NCBI GenBank assembly: GCA_946408995.1
Contig: CAMJUL010000012.1
Span: 1 to 60,026, forward strand
Direction of reading: 5' to 3'
DNA from: an uncultured Clostridia bacterium
GTDB taxonomy: Bacteria > Bacillota > Clostridia > Christensenellales > Aristaeellaceae
Length of the DNA: 60,026 nucleotides
The notes below the pieces were generated by a model, which made no database searches, was not told the origin of the DNA, and saw only the letters and a list, made by a program, of their open reading frames with translations. Shown piece after piece: positions 32,334-39,643 of this stretch. The position numbers were made by a program, and so were the translations under genes. Position 1 is the first letter of the stretch, and every line of letters starts with the position of its first letter.

Positions 32334-33355
32334 GCTCGCCCTGCCGGCAGCAAGGCTGCCGTCGGACGGGCATCGCGGTGCGGGGGGAGGGACGGAGAGG
32401 GACGGAGAGGGAAGACGCGGAGTCTGCTCCCCCCTGTGGATAAATCTCGTACACTTCCGGACAGTACGGAATTCCAGGAAACAGCGCTTCTGTCTGCTGC
32501 TTTGTGGACAAAACCTTGTTTCTCCGTCATGCTCGCCCTGCCGGCAGCAAGGCTGCCGTCGGACGGGCATCGCGGTGCGGGGGGAGGGACGGAGAGGGAC
32601 GGAGAGGGAAGACGCGGAGTCTGCTCCCCCCTGTGGATAAATCTCGTACACTTCCGGACAGTACGGAATTCCAGGAAACAGCGCTTCTGTCTGCTGCTTT
32701 GTGGACAAAACCTTGTTTCTCCGTCATGCTCGCCCTGCCGGCAGCAAGGCTGCCGTCGGACGGGCATCGCGGTGCGGGGGGAGGGACGGAGAAGGACGGA
32801 GAGGGAAGACGAGGAGCCTGTTTCTCCCCCTGTGGATAAACCTCGTAAACTTCCGGACAGTATGGAATACCAGGAAATTGCGCTTCTGTCTTCTGCTTTG
32901 TGGACAAAACCTTGTTTCTCCGTCATGCTCGCCCTGCCGGCAGCAAGGCTGCCGTCGGACGGGCATCGCGGTGCGGGGGGAGGGACGGAGAAGGACGGAG
33001 AGGGAAGACGAGGAGCCTGTTTCTCCCCCTGTGGATAAACCTCGTAAACTTCCGGACAGTATGGAATACCAGGAAATTGCGCTTCTGTCTTCTGCTTTGT
33101 GGACAAAACCTTGTTTCTCCGTCATGCTCGCCCTGCCGGCAGCAAGGCTGCCGTCGGACGGGCGTCGCGGTGCGTGGGGAGAGACGTAGAAGGACGATGT
33201 GTACCGGCGTTGGGTCCTCTTCGTCCCCTGTGTACAACGCTCCTAACCTTCTGTACGGCAGATTCTCCGGGCAAGGTTCGGACCGGTTTATCAGAATCTT
33301 TTGGCCGGAACCCTGTCTTTCCGTTCTTTGCTGTCGCCGCGCTCCTTTTTCTCAT
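32334..33355 (+). repeat. Tandem B units of array 1, each with two DnaA-box-like sites
   Basis: TGTGGATAA occurs at 32435, 32632, 32831 and 33030, and TGTGGACAA at 32503, 32700, 32899 and 33098, always 68 bp apart. TGTGGATAA is the reverse complement of the consensus DnaA box TTATCCACA. Each unit also has a GCAGC/GCTGC hairpin and a purine-rich GGACGGAGAGG stretch. Confidence 0.8.
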
Positions 33356-33391
33356 GGAAACAAAATAATAGTCAAAACGACAAAAAATATC

Positions 33392-33441
33392 TTGACAGCT
33401 GAGGATGACGGTGATATTCTAATTATGGTCAGAATGACCAT
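33392..33441 (+). promoter_or_regulatory. nrtR promoter with palindromic operator
   Basis: TTGACA (33392-33397), a 17-bp spacer and TATTCT (33415-33420). Just downstream, ATGGTCA-GAA-TGACCAT (33425-33441) is a perfect inverted repeat at the expected transcription start. A regulator bound there would block transcription; NrtR, encoded by the next gene, is the natural candidate. Confidence 0.75.
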
Positions 33442-33459
33442 TAAAGGAGGCGAGCACCG

Positions 33460-34182
33460 ATGCACAGCGAACTGGCCCGGGATCGGCTTTGTGTTGCAGT
33501 TGATCTGCTGATCCTGACGGTTAAGGACGGGCAGCTGAACCTGCTTCTGTCCAGGCGCGGGCATTCTCCGTTTTCGGGTTATTGGGCGCTGCCCGGTCGG
33601 ATGATGGCGATAGACGAATCCGCCGAAAGCACGGTGAACAAACTGCTGGCGGAGATGCTTCCTGTCCGGGATCCCTATATGGAGCAATTGTACACCTTCA
33701 CCCAGACGGAACGGGACCCGCGCGGGAGGGTGGTTTCGGTCGCTTATCTCGTGATCGTTCCCTGGGGACGGCTTAAAGGGGTCCTGGAGACGGCAGCGAA
33801 CGGGTTTCAGTGTTTTTGGGCCACTTTGGAAGGCGACGGCCTGCGTTTGACCGGGGACCAGGCGGCCATCCTGGGGAGCGCCGAGCTGGCTTTTGACCAT
33901 GCCTGGATGATCCGGACCGGCCTAAAGCGCCTGCGGAACAAGATCGACTATACGGACATCGCCTTTGCCTTTCTGGAGGACCGCGGGGAATTTTCCCTCA
34001 GCGAACTTGAGACCGTGTTTGAAGCGGTGCTGGATGAGAAACTGGACAGCAGCAACTTTCGCCGCTTTATCCTGAACCGCTATGAAAAAACCGGCAGACT
34101 GGAACAGACACAGCAGGCTGAAAAGCGCGGACGGGGACGTCCTGCGGCACTGTATCGCCTGAAGGATTCAACAGGGAGGTAA
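33460..34182 (+). CDS. nrtR: NrtR-type Nudix-related transcriptional regulator of NAD synthesis
   Basis: A 240-residue protein. The N-terminal Nudix-like domain (about 8-150) has VDLLILTV, LLSRRGHSPFSGYWALPGR and a degenerate Nudix box (ESTVNKLLAEML), as in NrtR, where it binds ADP-ribose rather than hydrolysing it. The C-terminal winged helix (about 155-235) has FSLSELETVFEAVL and FRRFILNRYEKTGRL. NrtR represses NAD genes and is released by ADP-ribose or related metabolites. Four NAD genes follow in the same direction, and a palindrome overlaps its own promoter, so the assignment is strong. AAAGGAGG precedes the ATG. Confidence 0.9.
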   Translation: MHSELARDRLCVAVDLLILTVKDGQLNLLLSRRGHSPFSGYWALPGRMMAIDESAESTVNKLLAEMLPVRDPYMEQLYTFTQTERDPRGRVVSVAYLVIVPWGRLKGVLETAANGFQCFWATLEGDGLRLTGDQAAILGSAELAFDHAWMIRTGLKRLRNKIDYTDIAFAFLEDRGEFSLSELETVFEAVLDEKLDSSNFRRFILNRYEKTGRLEQTQQAEKRGRGRPAALYRLKDSTGR

Positions 34183-34186
34183 GAAA

Positions 34187-34726
34187 ATGCAGACCGGAAA
34201 ATTCCTGATCGTTGTGGACATGCAGAAGGATTTTATCGACGGCGCCTTGGGCACAAAGGAGGCCCAGGCCATTGTTCCCAAAGTGTGCCGGCGTATCCGG
34301 GAATGCAAAGAGGCCGGCTATACCCTCATCGCCACCCTTGACACCCATGAGGAGAACTATATGGAGACCCGGGAGGGCAAGCACCTGCCGGTACCCCACT
34401 GCATCCGGAATACGGAGGGGTGGCGCATCCGGCCGGAGGTGGCGGAGGCGCTGGGCAAGGATGCGCTGTTGGTGGAAAAGCCCACCTTCGGCAGCGTGCG
34501 TTTGCCCAAACTCCTCCGGGACAGGAGCGGGGAAGAGGGCCCGGAAGTCATCGAGCTGCTCGGCCTGTGCACGGACATCTGCGTGGTGTCCAACGCGATG
34601 CTGCTGAAAGCGGCCTTCCCGGAGACGGACTTCACCGTTCAGGCGGACTGCTGTGCGGGCGTGACGCCTGAAAAGCACGCCGCCGCGCTGGAAACCATGC
34701 GCAGCTGCCAGATCCATGTGATCTGA
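34187..34726 (+). CDS. pncA: Nicotinamidase (cysteine hydrolase)
   Basis: A 179-residue cytoplasmic enzyme that converts nicotinamide to nicotinate. The catalytic Asp is in VVDMQKDFID, the Lys in VEKPTFGS, and the Cys in GLCTDICVVSNAM. Metal ligands fit DTHEENY and the PHC segment. It starts 4 bp after nrtR with GGGAGGT upstream. The position in an NrtR operon with pncB makes nicotinamidase more likely than the related isochorismatase. Confidence 0.88.
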   Translation: MQTGKFLIVVDMQKDFIDGALGTKEAQAIVPKVCRRIRECKEAGYTLIATLDTHEENYMETREGKHLPVPHCIRNTEGWRIRPEVAEALGKDALLVEKPTFGSVRLPKLLRDRSGEEGPEVIELLGLCTDICVVSNAMLLKAAFPETDFTVQADCCAGVTPEKHAAALETMRSCQIHVI

Positions 34727-35005
34727 CAAAGGGGCACCTGTACCGGAGATCAGGACCGGTGACATCTATAACGGCCGAATGCGCCGAAAACGAGTTATCC
34801 TATACCATGGAGGATCTTTCGGCCGCGCTGAACGGGGACCACAGCTATCGGACGCACCTGCTTTTGTTAGATCCTGCCCTGGATCCGCTGTGATAAAGGA
34901 GAAAAGCCGGGAATAGACGCAGGGGACGAATGCACAACGCAGGTTCCCTTGATTTGGGGAAACGCAAAAACGGGATGCGGCCGCTGAATGAAGGAGGAAA
35001 CAGCA

Positions 35006-35788
35006 ATGAGTGGATATCGGTTTGACGCCGCGGCGGTGCGGGACCGCATGGTGGAAGGGATCAAAAAGCTGGCGGCGCAGCAGGGCTTTTCCAGGGTAGT
35101 GATCGGCATATCCGGCGGCAAGGACTCCACCGTCACCGCCGCGCTGTGCGCCCGGGCGCTGGGGAAAGAAAACGTCTTTGGCGTGATGCTGCCGGACGGG
35201 GAGCAGAAGGACCTTTCCGACAGCGTCCGTGTGTGCGAGGCCCTGGGCATTCGGCGCCGCACGATCAACATCGGGCCCATGCACGAGGCGCTGCGCGCCG
35301 CGACCGACCAGCAGGGCCCCACGGCGGGAGAAAACGAATTTGCCGTCCCCTGCCATAAGGAAAGCGACATCAACGTCGGCCCACGCCTGAGGATGACCAC
35401 GCTGCGCTATATCGGCCAGGCCCTCGGCGCGCGCCTGGCAGGCACCGGCAATCTGAGCGAGGCGACGGTGGGCTACTGCACCAAGGACGGGGACACCTCC
35501 TGCGACTTTTCGGTGCTCGGCGCCCTGACCAGCGTCGAGGTGGTGGAGGTTGGCCTGACGCTGGAGGAGGTCCCCCGGGACCTGGTCGTGAAGACTCCGA
35601 CAGACGGTCTGTCCGGCAGGAGCGACGAAGAACGGCTGGGCCTTACCTATCGGGATATCCACAAATACGTCCGGTTCGGCACCTGCGGGGACGCTGAAAC
35701 AGATGAAAAGATCCGCCGCAAAGAACAGGCAAACCTGCACAAACGCCGCATGCCCGTGATCATTGATCCGCTGAAAGAGGATGCCTGA
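35006..35788 (+). CDS. nadE: NAD(+) synthase, ammonia-type
   Basis: A 260-residue enzyme that amidates nicotinate adenine dinucleotide to NAD using ATP. The PP-loop SGGKDSTVTAAL is at about residues 32-43; other family parts are GTGNLSEATVGYCTKDGD and LVVKTPTDGLSG. There is no glutaminase domain, so free ammonia is the likely nitrogen source. The ATG at 35006 is preceded by AAGGAGG; the ATG at 34988 overlaps it. A 280-bp gap separates it from pncA; I see no gene or clear terminator in that gap, only a short unsupported frame. It nearly touches nadD. Confidence 0.9.
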   Translation: MSGYRFDAAAVRDRMVEGIKKLAAQQGFSRVVIGISGGKDSTVTAALCARALGKENVFGVMLPDGEQKDLSDSVRVCEALGIRRRTINIGPMHEALRAATDQQGPTAGENEFAVPCHKESDINVGPRLRMTTLRYIGQALGARLAGTGNLSEATVGYCTKDGDTSCDFSVLGALTSVEVVEVGLTLEEVPRDLVVKTPTDGLSGRSDEERLGLTYRDIHKYVRFGTCGDAETDEKIRRKEQANLHKRRMPVIIDPLKEDA

Positions 35789-35789
35789 C

Positions 35790-36398
35790 ATGAAAAAAGC
35801 CTTGGCCTTCTTTGGCGCCTTCAACCCGCCGACCGTCGCGCACCTGCGCCTGGCGGAATTCGCCCTGTGCGAAACCGGACGGGAGCAAGTGCTCTTTGTC
35901 CCCTCCAAAGACGTCTACATCCGGGACGAGCAGGGCAAGGATTCCGCCTACAGCGATGAGGAACGCCTGCATATGCTGCGTCTGACGGCCAATACACGCC
36001 CCTGGATGCGGGTAATAGACTGGGAAATGCGGCAGCCCCATCAGCCCCGGACCTACGAGACCCTGTGCCACTTAAGAGAGGAGGGGTTCGAGGCGTCGCT
36101 GCTGATGGGTTCGGATAAACTGCCCGAGCTGGAGCATGGCTGGAAGCACGTGGAACGCATCGCACGGGAATTCGGGATCGTCTGTCTGACCCGGGGAAAA
36201 GACGCCTGTGAACAGATGATCCTGCAGGACCGTTATCTGAGCGGGCTGTCGCCGTATATCACGGTACTGAACACCCCCGGGGAAACCCGGGATATCTCCT
36301 CCACCCAGGTCCGCCGCATGGTTTCGGAACGGAAACGGCTTACCGATGAGATCAGCGCTTTTGTGCCGCCGGAGATCCTGACGCTGCTGCTTGAATGA
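35790..36398 (+). CDS. nadD: Nicotinate-nucleotide adenylyltransferase
   Basis: A 202-residue enzyme that joins nicotinate mononucleotide to AMP from ATP. The nucleotidyltransferase motif is GAFNPPTVAHL (usual GxFxPPHxGH, here with Thr in place of the first His), and the C-terminal ISSTQVRR is the second signature. LMGSDKL fits the NMN site region. The first ATG at 35781 overlaps the nadE stop; the ATG at 35790 has better spacing from AGAGG. Overlap with nadE supports a common transcript. Confidence 0.85.
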   Translation: MKKALAFFGAFNPPTVAHLRLAEFALCETGREQVLFVPSKDVYIRDEQGKDSAYSDEERLHMLRLTANTRPWMRVIDWEMRQPHQPRTYETLCHLREEGFEASLLMGSDKLPELEHGWKHVERIAREFGIVCLTRGKDACEQMILQDRYLSGLSPYITVLNTPGETRDISSTQVRRMVSERKRLTDEISAFVPPEILTLLLE

Positions 36399-36419
36399 TG
36401 CAAAGAAAGAAGGAGTATC

Positions 36420-37613
36420 ATGAAACTGAGTCCGATCGTTGTTTCCCTGCTGGACACCGACCTGTACAAGTTCAACATGGATCAGGTGATCTTTCACAAG
36501 CACACCGACCTGAGCGGCGAATACTATTTCCGCTGCCGCAGCCAGGGCGTCCGGTTTACCCAGGAGATGCTTGACGAGATCAACGCCCAGATCGACCACC
36601 TGTGCACCCTCCGGTTTCGGAAGGACGAGCTGGAGTACCTTCGTTCCATCCGGTTTATCAAAAAGGACTATGTGGAGTTCCTGCGCCTGTGGCATCCCAT
36701 CCGGGATTATGTGGAAACGGGGCTGAGCGGGGATGGCGAACTGAATCTCGTGGTGCGCGGCCCGCTGTTTTCCGCGATGCAGTTTGAGATCTATCTGCTG
36801 GAGATCGTGAACGAGGTGTACTTCCGTCTGCGCTACGATTACAACGTGCTGGAGGCGTCCGCCAGGGAACGGCTGGAGAGGAAGATCCGGGATTTTCAGA
36901 GCGGGAAATACACCTTCTCCTTCGCGGAATTCGGCTGCCGCCGCCGGCTCAGCCGGGAATGGGAGGACGTGGTGGTGCGCCGCCTGAGCGCCGAGACCGC
37001 GAACTGCATCGGTACCTCCAATGTGTACCTGGCGATGAAATACGACCTGACCCCCATCGGCACGTATGCCCATGAATTTGTCCAAATGTATCAGGGCATC
37101 GATTCCATCCCGCTTGCCTATACCAACCATTACGCCCTGGAAGACTGGTACGACGAATACAAGGGGGATAACGGCACCGCGCTGACGGATACCATCACGA
37201 CTGATCTGTTCCTGCTGGACTTTAACCGCGCCATGGTAAACAACTTTACAGGGGTGCGCCACGACAGCGGCGATCCCTATGAGTGGGGCGAAAGGATCAT
37301 CCGGCATTATGAAAAGTACGGCGTCGATCCCCGTACGAAGCTGCTTTTGTTCAGCGACAGCCTGGATTTTGACAAAGCGCAGGCGCTGTATGCGCATTTC
37401 AAAGACCGGGCGAAAGTATCCTTCGGGATCGGTACGTTCTGCTCCAACGATACCTGCGAAAAGGCATTGAATATCGTCATCAAGCTGCAGACCGTCAACG
37501 GCCGGGCGGTGGCCAAATTGAGCGATACCCCCGGCAAGGCGATGTGCCGCGACGAGGAATACCTGGAATATCTCAGGCGTTCCGTGGCGTTCCGGCTGGG
37601 ACGGGAAAAATGA
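36420..37613 (+). CDS. pncB: Nicotinate phosphoribosyltransferase
   Basis: A 397-residue enzyme making nicotinate mononucleotide from nicotinate and PRPP. The start LLDTDLYKFNMDQ is the family signature; the active-site His and flanks are in TYAHEFVQMY, and the PRPP loop region in GVRHDSGDPYEWGE. Last gene of the nrtR operon, 21 bp after nadD with AAGGAG upstream. With pncA, nadD and nadE it completes the path from nicotinamide to NAD. Confidence 0.92.
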   Translation: MKLSPIVVSLLDTDLYKFNMDQVIFHKHTDLSGEYYFRCRSQGVRFTQEMLDEINAQIDHLCTLRFRKDELEYLRSIRFIKKDYVEFLRLWHPIRDYVETGLSGDGELNLVVRGPLFSAMQFEIYLLEIVNEVYFRLRYDYNVLEASARERLERKIRDFQSGKYTFSFAEFGCRRRLSREWEDVVVRRLSAETANCIGTSNVYLAMKYDLTPIGTYAHEFVQMYQGIDSIPLAYTNHYALEDWYDEYKGDNGTALTDTITTDLFLLDFNRAMVNNFTGVRHDSGDPYEWGERIIRHYEKYGVDPRTKLLLFSDSLDFDKAQALYAHFKDRAKVSFGIGTFCSNDTCEKALNIVIKLQTVNGRAVAKLSDTPGKAMCRDEEYLEYLRRSVAFRLGREK

Positions 37614-37632
37614 GCAATGGGTCTGTGGCGAC

Positions 37633-37687
37633 TTGACAGGAACAAAGCAGGGCGGTATCATCGGTCGTGCAACATCAGTTATGCAAC
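37633..37687 (+). promoter_or_regulatory. Promoter of the TetR-like gene with repeated TGCAAC
   Basis: TTGACA (37633-37638), a 17-bp spacer and TATCAT (37656-37661). TGCAAC is repeated at 37668-37673 and 37682-37687, one turn and a half apart, just after the transcription start; it may be an operator. Confidence 0.65.
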
Positions 37688-37698
37688 GGAGGGGACGT

Positions 37699-38361
37699 AT
37701 GCCGCCTAAAGCCAGAGTGACCCGGGAAATGATCATTGACGCAGGATTTGCCATTGTCCGGCAGGACGGATGGCACAATCTGAGCGCCCGAAACGTGGCG
37801 GGGCGGCTCCAATGCTCTACACAGCCTGTGATGTACAATTTTGCCACCATGGAGGAGCTTCTGGAGGCCGTATGGACCCGGGCCGAGGCGTATCGCCTGG
37901 CGTATGTGATGCCGGAGGGATCCGGCAGCCGCTCGCCGGTGGCCTGGGGCGTGGACCATATCCAGTTCGCAGCCAGGGAGCGGAACGTGTTTTGCTTCCT
38001 CTACCAATCCGGCCGGTTCGACGCGCGGAAGGGCCGGGTCCCGGAGGAGGAAAGCGTCCTGAAGCCCCTTGCCAAGGACAAAGCCATCGGACCCAAGCGG
38101 GCGGATGAAGCGTTTTTCCATCTGTTTGCCGCAGCCCATGGCATGGCCTCTCTTGTGGCCAACGGCGCCCTGGATTTTGATGAGAAGCAATGCGTTGCGT
38201 ACCTGGAGGAGATCCTGAGGGGACTCAGGGACGTGTCGAAGGCCGCAGCGTCAGGCGGGAAAGCGGCCGCCAAGGCGGAAGAAAAAGCCAGGGAGAAGAA
38301 CAAGGAAAAGGAAAAACCCAAAAACAAGGAAAAGGACAAAAAGGGCAAAAAGAAAAAATGA
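37699..38361 (+). CDS. TetR/AcrR-family regulator with Lys-rich tail
   Basis: A 220-residue protein. The helix-turn-helix is at about 7-50 (REMIIDAGFAIVRQDGW, NLSARNVAGRLQCSTQPVMYNF). The central helical domain is of TetR ligand-binding type. The last 35 residues are a low-complexity tail of Lys, Glu and Ala that ends in KKGKKKK, unusual for the family; it may add nonspecific DNA affinity. The ATG at 37699 has GGAGGGG upstream; the longer frame overlaps the promoter. No dedicated target is next to it. Confidence 0.85.
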   Translation: MPPKARVTREMIIDAGFAIVRQDGWHNLSARNVAGRLQCSTQPVMYNFATMEELLEAVWTRAEAYRLAYVMPEGSGSRSPVAWGVDHIQFAARERNVFCFLYQSGRFDARKGRVPEEESVLKPLAKDKAIGPKRADEAFFHLFAAAHGMASLVANGALDFDEKQCVAYLEEILRGLRDVSKAAASGGKAAAKAEEKAREKNKEKEKPKNKEKDKKGKKKK

Positions 38362-38364
38362 GCG

Positions 38365-38399
38365 GAAAAGGGGGACGGCTTGGCGGCGGTCCCCTTTTC
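38365..38399 (+). terminator. Terminator of the TetR-like gene
   Basis: GAAAAGGGGGAC and GTCCCCTTTTC form a stem with one bulged G; the second arm ends in TTTTC. It lies 4 bp after the stop codon. Confidence 0.7.
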
Positions 38400-38456
38400 G
38401 GTGCAAAAAAAGCCGGTGCTCCGTGAGGAGACCGGCGGTTGAATGGGGATCGGGAC

Positions 38457-38993
38457 TCAGGCGGCCTGGATGGAAGCGGCCATCATCCTGAACAGCTCCG
38501 TATAGGGCGCCTGGCTGGCGGGGGTGAAGGAGAGGGTCAGGACCTTGCCCTCCGCGGGGGAAGTGAAGAAGCAGACGGTGACCGCCCCATCGGTGGTGAG
38601 GGCAAACTGGGAGAAGGGAAGGCCGTTCATCTCCATGTCGGAGATGTTCACAACGCCCTGCTGCGCCAGGAGGACCTTGAAGGAATCAATATCGATGGGC
38701 ATGTACTGGGCGTTGACGATGACTTTTTCGTCACTGTCGGACTTGAGCACCAGGACGATGCCTTTCTGCTGTTCTTCCTCGGGGATGGGGGCCTCCTTGA
38801 GGGAGGAGGGGATGAATATCTTCAGGCCGGTCTGGGAAATGGGCATGAATCGGCCCCCATCCTGGGCGGCCTGGGCTTCGAATTCGCTCCAGGACACTTT
38901 CCTGGCGGCGGAGCCGCCGGCTTCGCCGGCGAAGGCGGCAACAGCGCTCAGCATCAGGCACAGGGAAAGGAAAGCGGCGATCAGTTTCTTCAT
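38457..38993 (-). CDS. Secreted protein of unknown function
   Basis: A 178-residue exported protein with a clear signal peptide (KKLIAAFLSLCLMLSAVAAFA, about 1-22, cleavage after AFA). The mature part is alpha/beta with no family I can name; segments such as KIFIPSSLKE and VLTLSFTPAS suggest a small compact domain. No lipobox, so it is released or loosely attached. It is 77 bp downstream of the double-glycine leader gene and may share its transcript. No Cys in the mature part apart from one in VCFF. Confidence 0.6.
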   Translation of the reverse strand: MKKLIAAFLSLCLMLSAVAAFAGEAGGSAARKVSWSEFEAQAAQDGGRFMPISQTGLKIFIPSSLKEAPIPEEEQQKGIVLVLKSDSDEKVIVNAQYMPIDIDSFKVLLAQQGVVNISDMEMNGLPFSQFALTTDGAVTVCFFTSPAEGKVLTLSFTPASQAPYTELFRMMAASIQAA

Positions 38994-39070
38994 TTTGAGT
39001 TCCTCCGTAATTCTTTCTGAATGGATGGTTTCTTTCGGAAGGGTCTCTCTTTACGGGAAGGGGAAGCGGC

Positions 39071-39418
39071 TTACCATGCCTGCGCCTTGTAGGTGCCAAG
39101 GGTTCCGTCCCAGGTCAGGCCGTAATTGTTGGCCAGGACCTGCTTCCACTCGCGCAGATAACCGACCAGGTCGGCGCTGGCTGCGTACTTGCTGTTCCAC
39201 AGCTTCTTGCTTTCGGAACGCAGGGTCCGGGCGGTCTCCTTGCTGATGCGGGTGGAGTTGACGTAGAATTCGTCGCTGCCGAAGATGGTGTTCCTGAAAG
39301 AAACGCCGGCGCGGTAAAGGTTGTCATCGGCAAAGGCTTCCTCAAAGGGATGGCCGCCGGCGGCTTCGTTCAGTTCGTCAAGGTTCAGTTCTTTGATCTC
39401 ACAGACAGGGTTCATCAT
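39071..39418 (-). CDS. Putative double-glycine leader peptide (bacteriocin/RiPP-like precursor)
   Basis: A 115-residue protein. Its first 22 residues end in ELNLDELNEAAGG, the form of leaders cut after GG by C39-type ABC exporters and of Nif11/TOMM-like leaders (conserved Leu, Asp-Glu-Leu, then GG). The remaining 93 residues are charged and contain no Cys, so lanthipeptide-type rings are unlikely. No C39 peptidase or modification enzyme lies within the window near it. The ATG at 39418 follows AAAGGAG. Identification rests on the leader pattern alone. Confidence 0.5.
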   Translation of the reverse strand: MMNPVCEIKELNLDELNEAAGGHPFEEAFADDNLYRAGVSFRNTIFGSDEFYVNSTRISKETARTLRSESKKLWNSKYAASADLVGYLREWKQVLANNYGLTWDGTLGTYKAQAW

Positions 39419-39562
39419 GTTTTTTTTCTCCTTTTTCAAAGCCCGGCCCGTCCTGGGACCGGTACCGTCGTTTTTGTTTTTTTGCCCGTGCCGCATTGGC
39501 TCAGGCACCCTTTGATACGTCTGCCCCGGGAGAGGCGGCAGCTGTCGGACAAAAAAAATTAC

Positions 39563-39591
39563 GTGACGGCAGATCCTTTTTTTGGTATGAT
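39563..39591 (+). promoter_or_regulatory. Promoter of the GH53 gene
   Basis: GTGACG (39563-39568), a 17-bp spacer and TATGAT (39586-39591) with an extended TGG; about 50 bp before the start codon. Confidence 0.55.
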
Positions 39592-39643
39592 GACGGTGAA
39601 GCGAAAACAGAAAAAGGCCCGGAAGGGCGGGAAGAGGGGTCTT

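Larger units (their letters stand above)
31593..33355 (+). repeat. Composite repeat array 1 (modules A, short B, A, B x5)
   Basis: This 1.76 kb without genes consists of two module types. A (about 315 bp) is at 31593-31908 and 32020-32333. B starts at 31909 (truncated, 111 bp), 32334, 32531, 32728, 32927 and 33126; the unit length is 197-199 bp, and the last copy decays. It begins directly at the phosphofructokinase stop codon and ends before the nrtR promoter. Open frames in it (for example the one starting MAYTPPKRIA) recur only because the DNA repeats and are on both strands, so I do not call genes. The same composite is at 53632-55510. Confidence 0.9.

Noticed and set aside
31593-33355. 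Long open frames on both strands within the repeat arrays (for example those starting MAYTPPKRIA or MYAKAERPLN)
   Set aside because: They repeat only because the DNA repeats, run on both strands, shift frame between copies and have no ribosome binding sites or recognisable domains.
32334-33355. Tandem repeats as a CRISPR array
   Set aside because: The units are 184-199 bp, directly tandem, without unique spacers, and no cas genes are present.
34727-35005. Short frame at about 34807-34893 between pncA and nadE
   Set aside because: About 28 codons, no ribosome binding site and no recognisable pattern; treated as an intergenic gap.
39071-39418. Lanthipeptide or other cyclised RiPP
   Set aside because: The core lacks Cys and no modification enzyme is nearby; only the leader pattern is kept as a finding.
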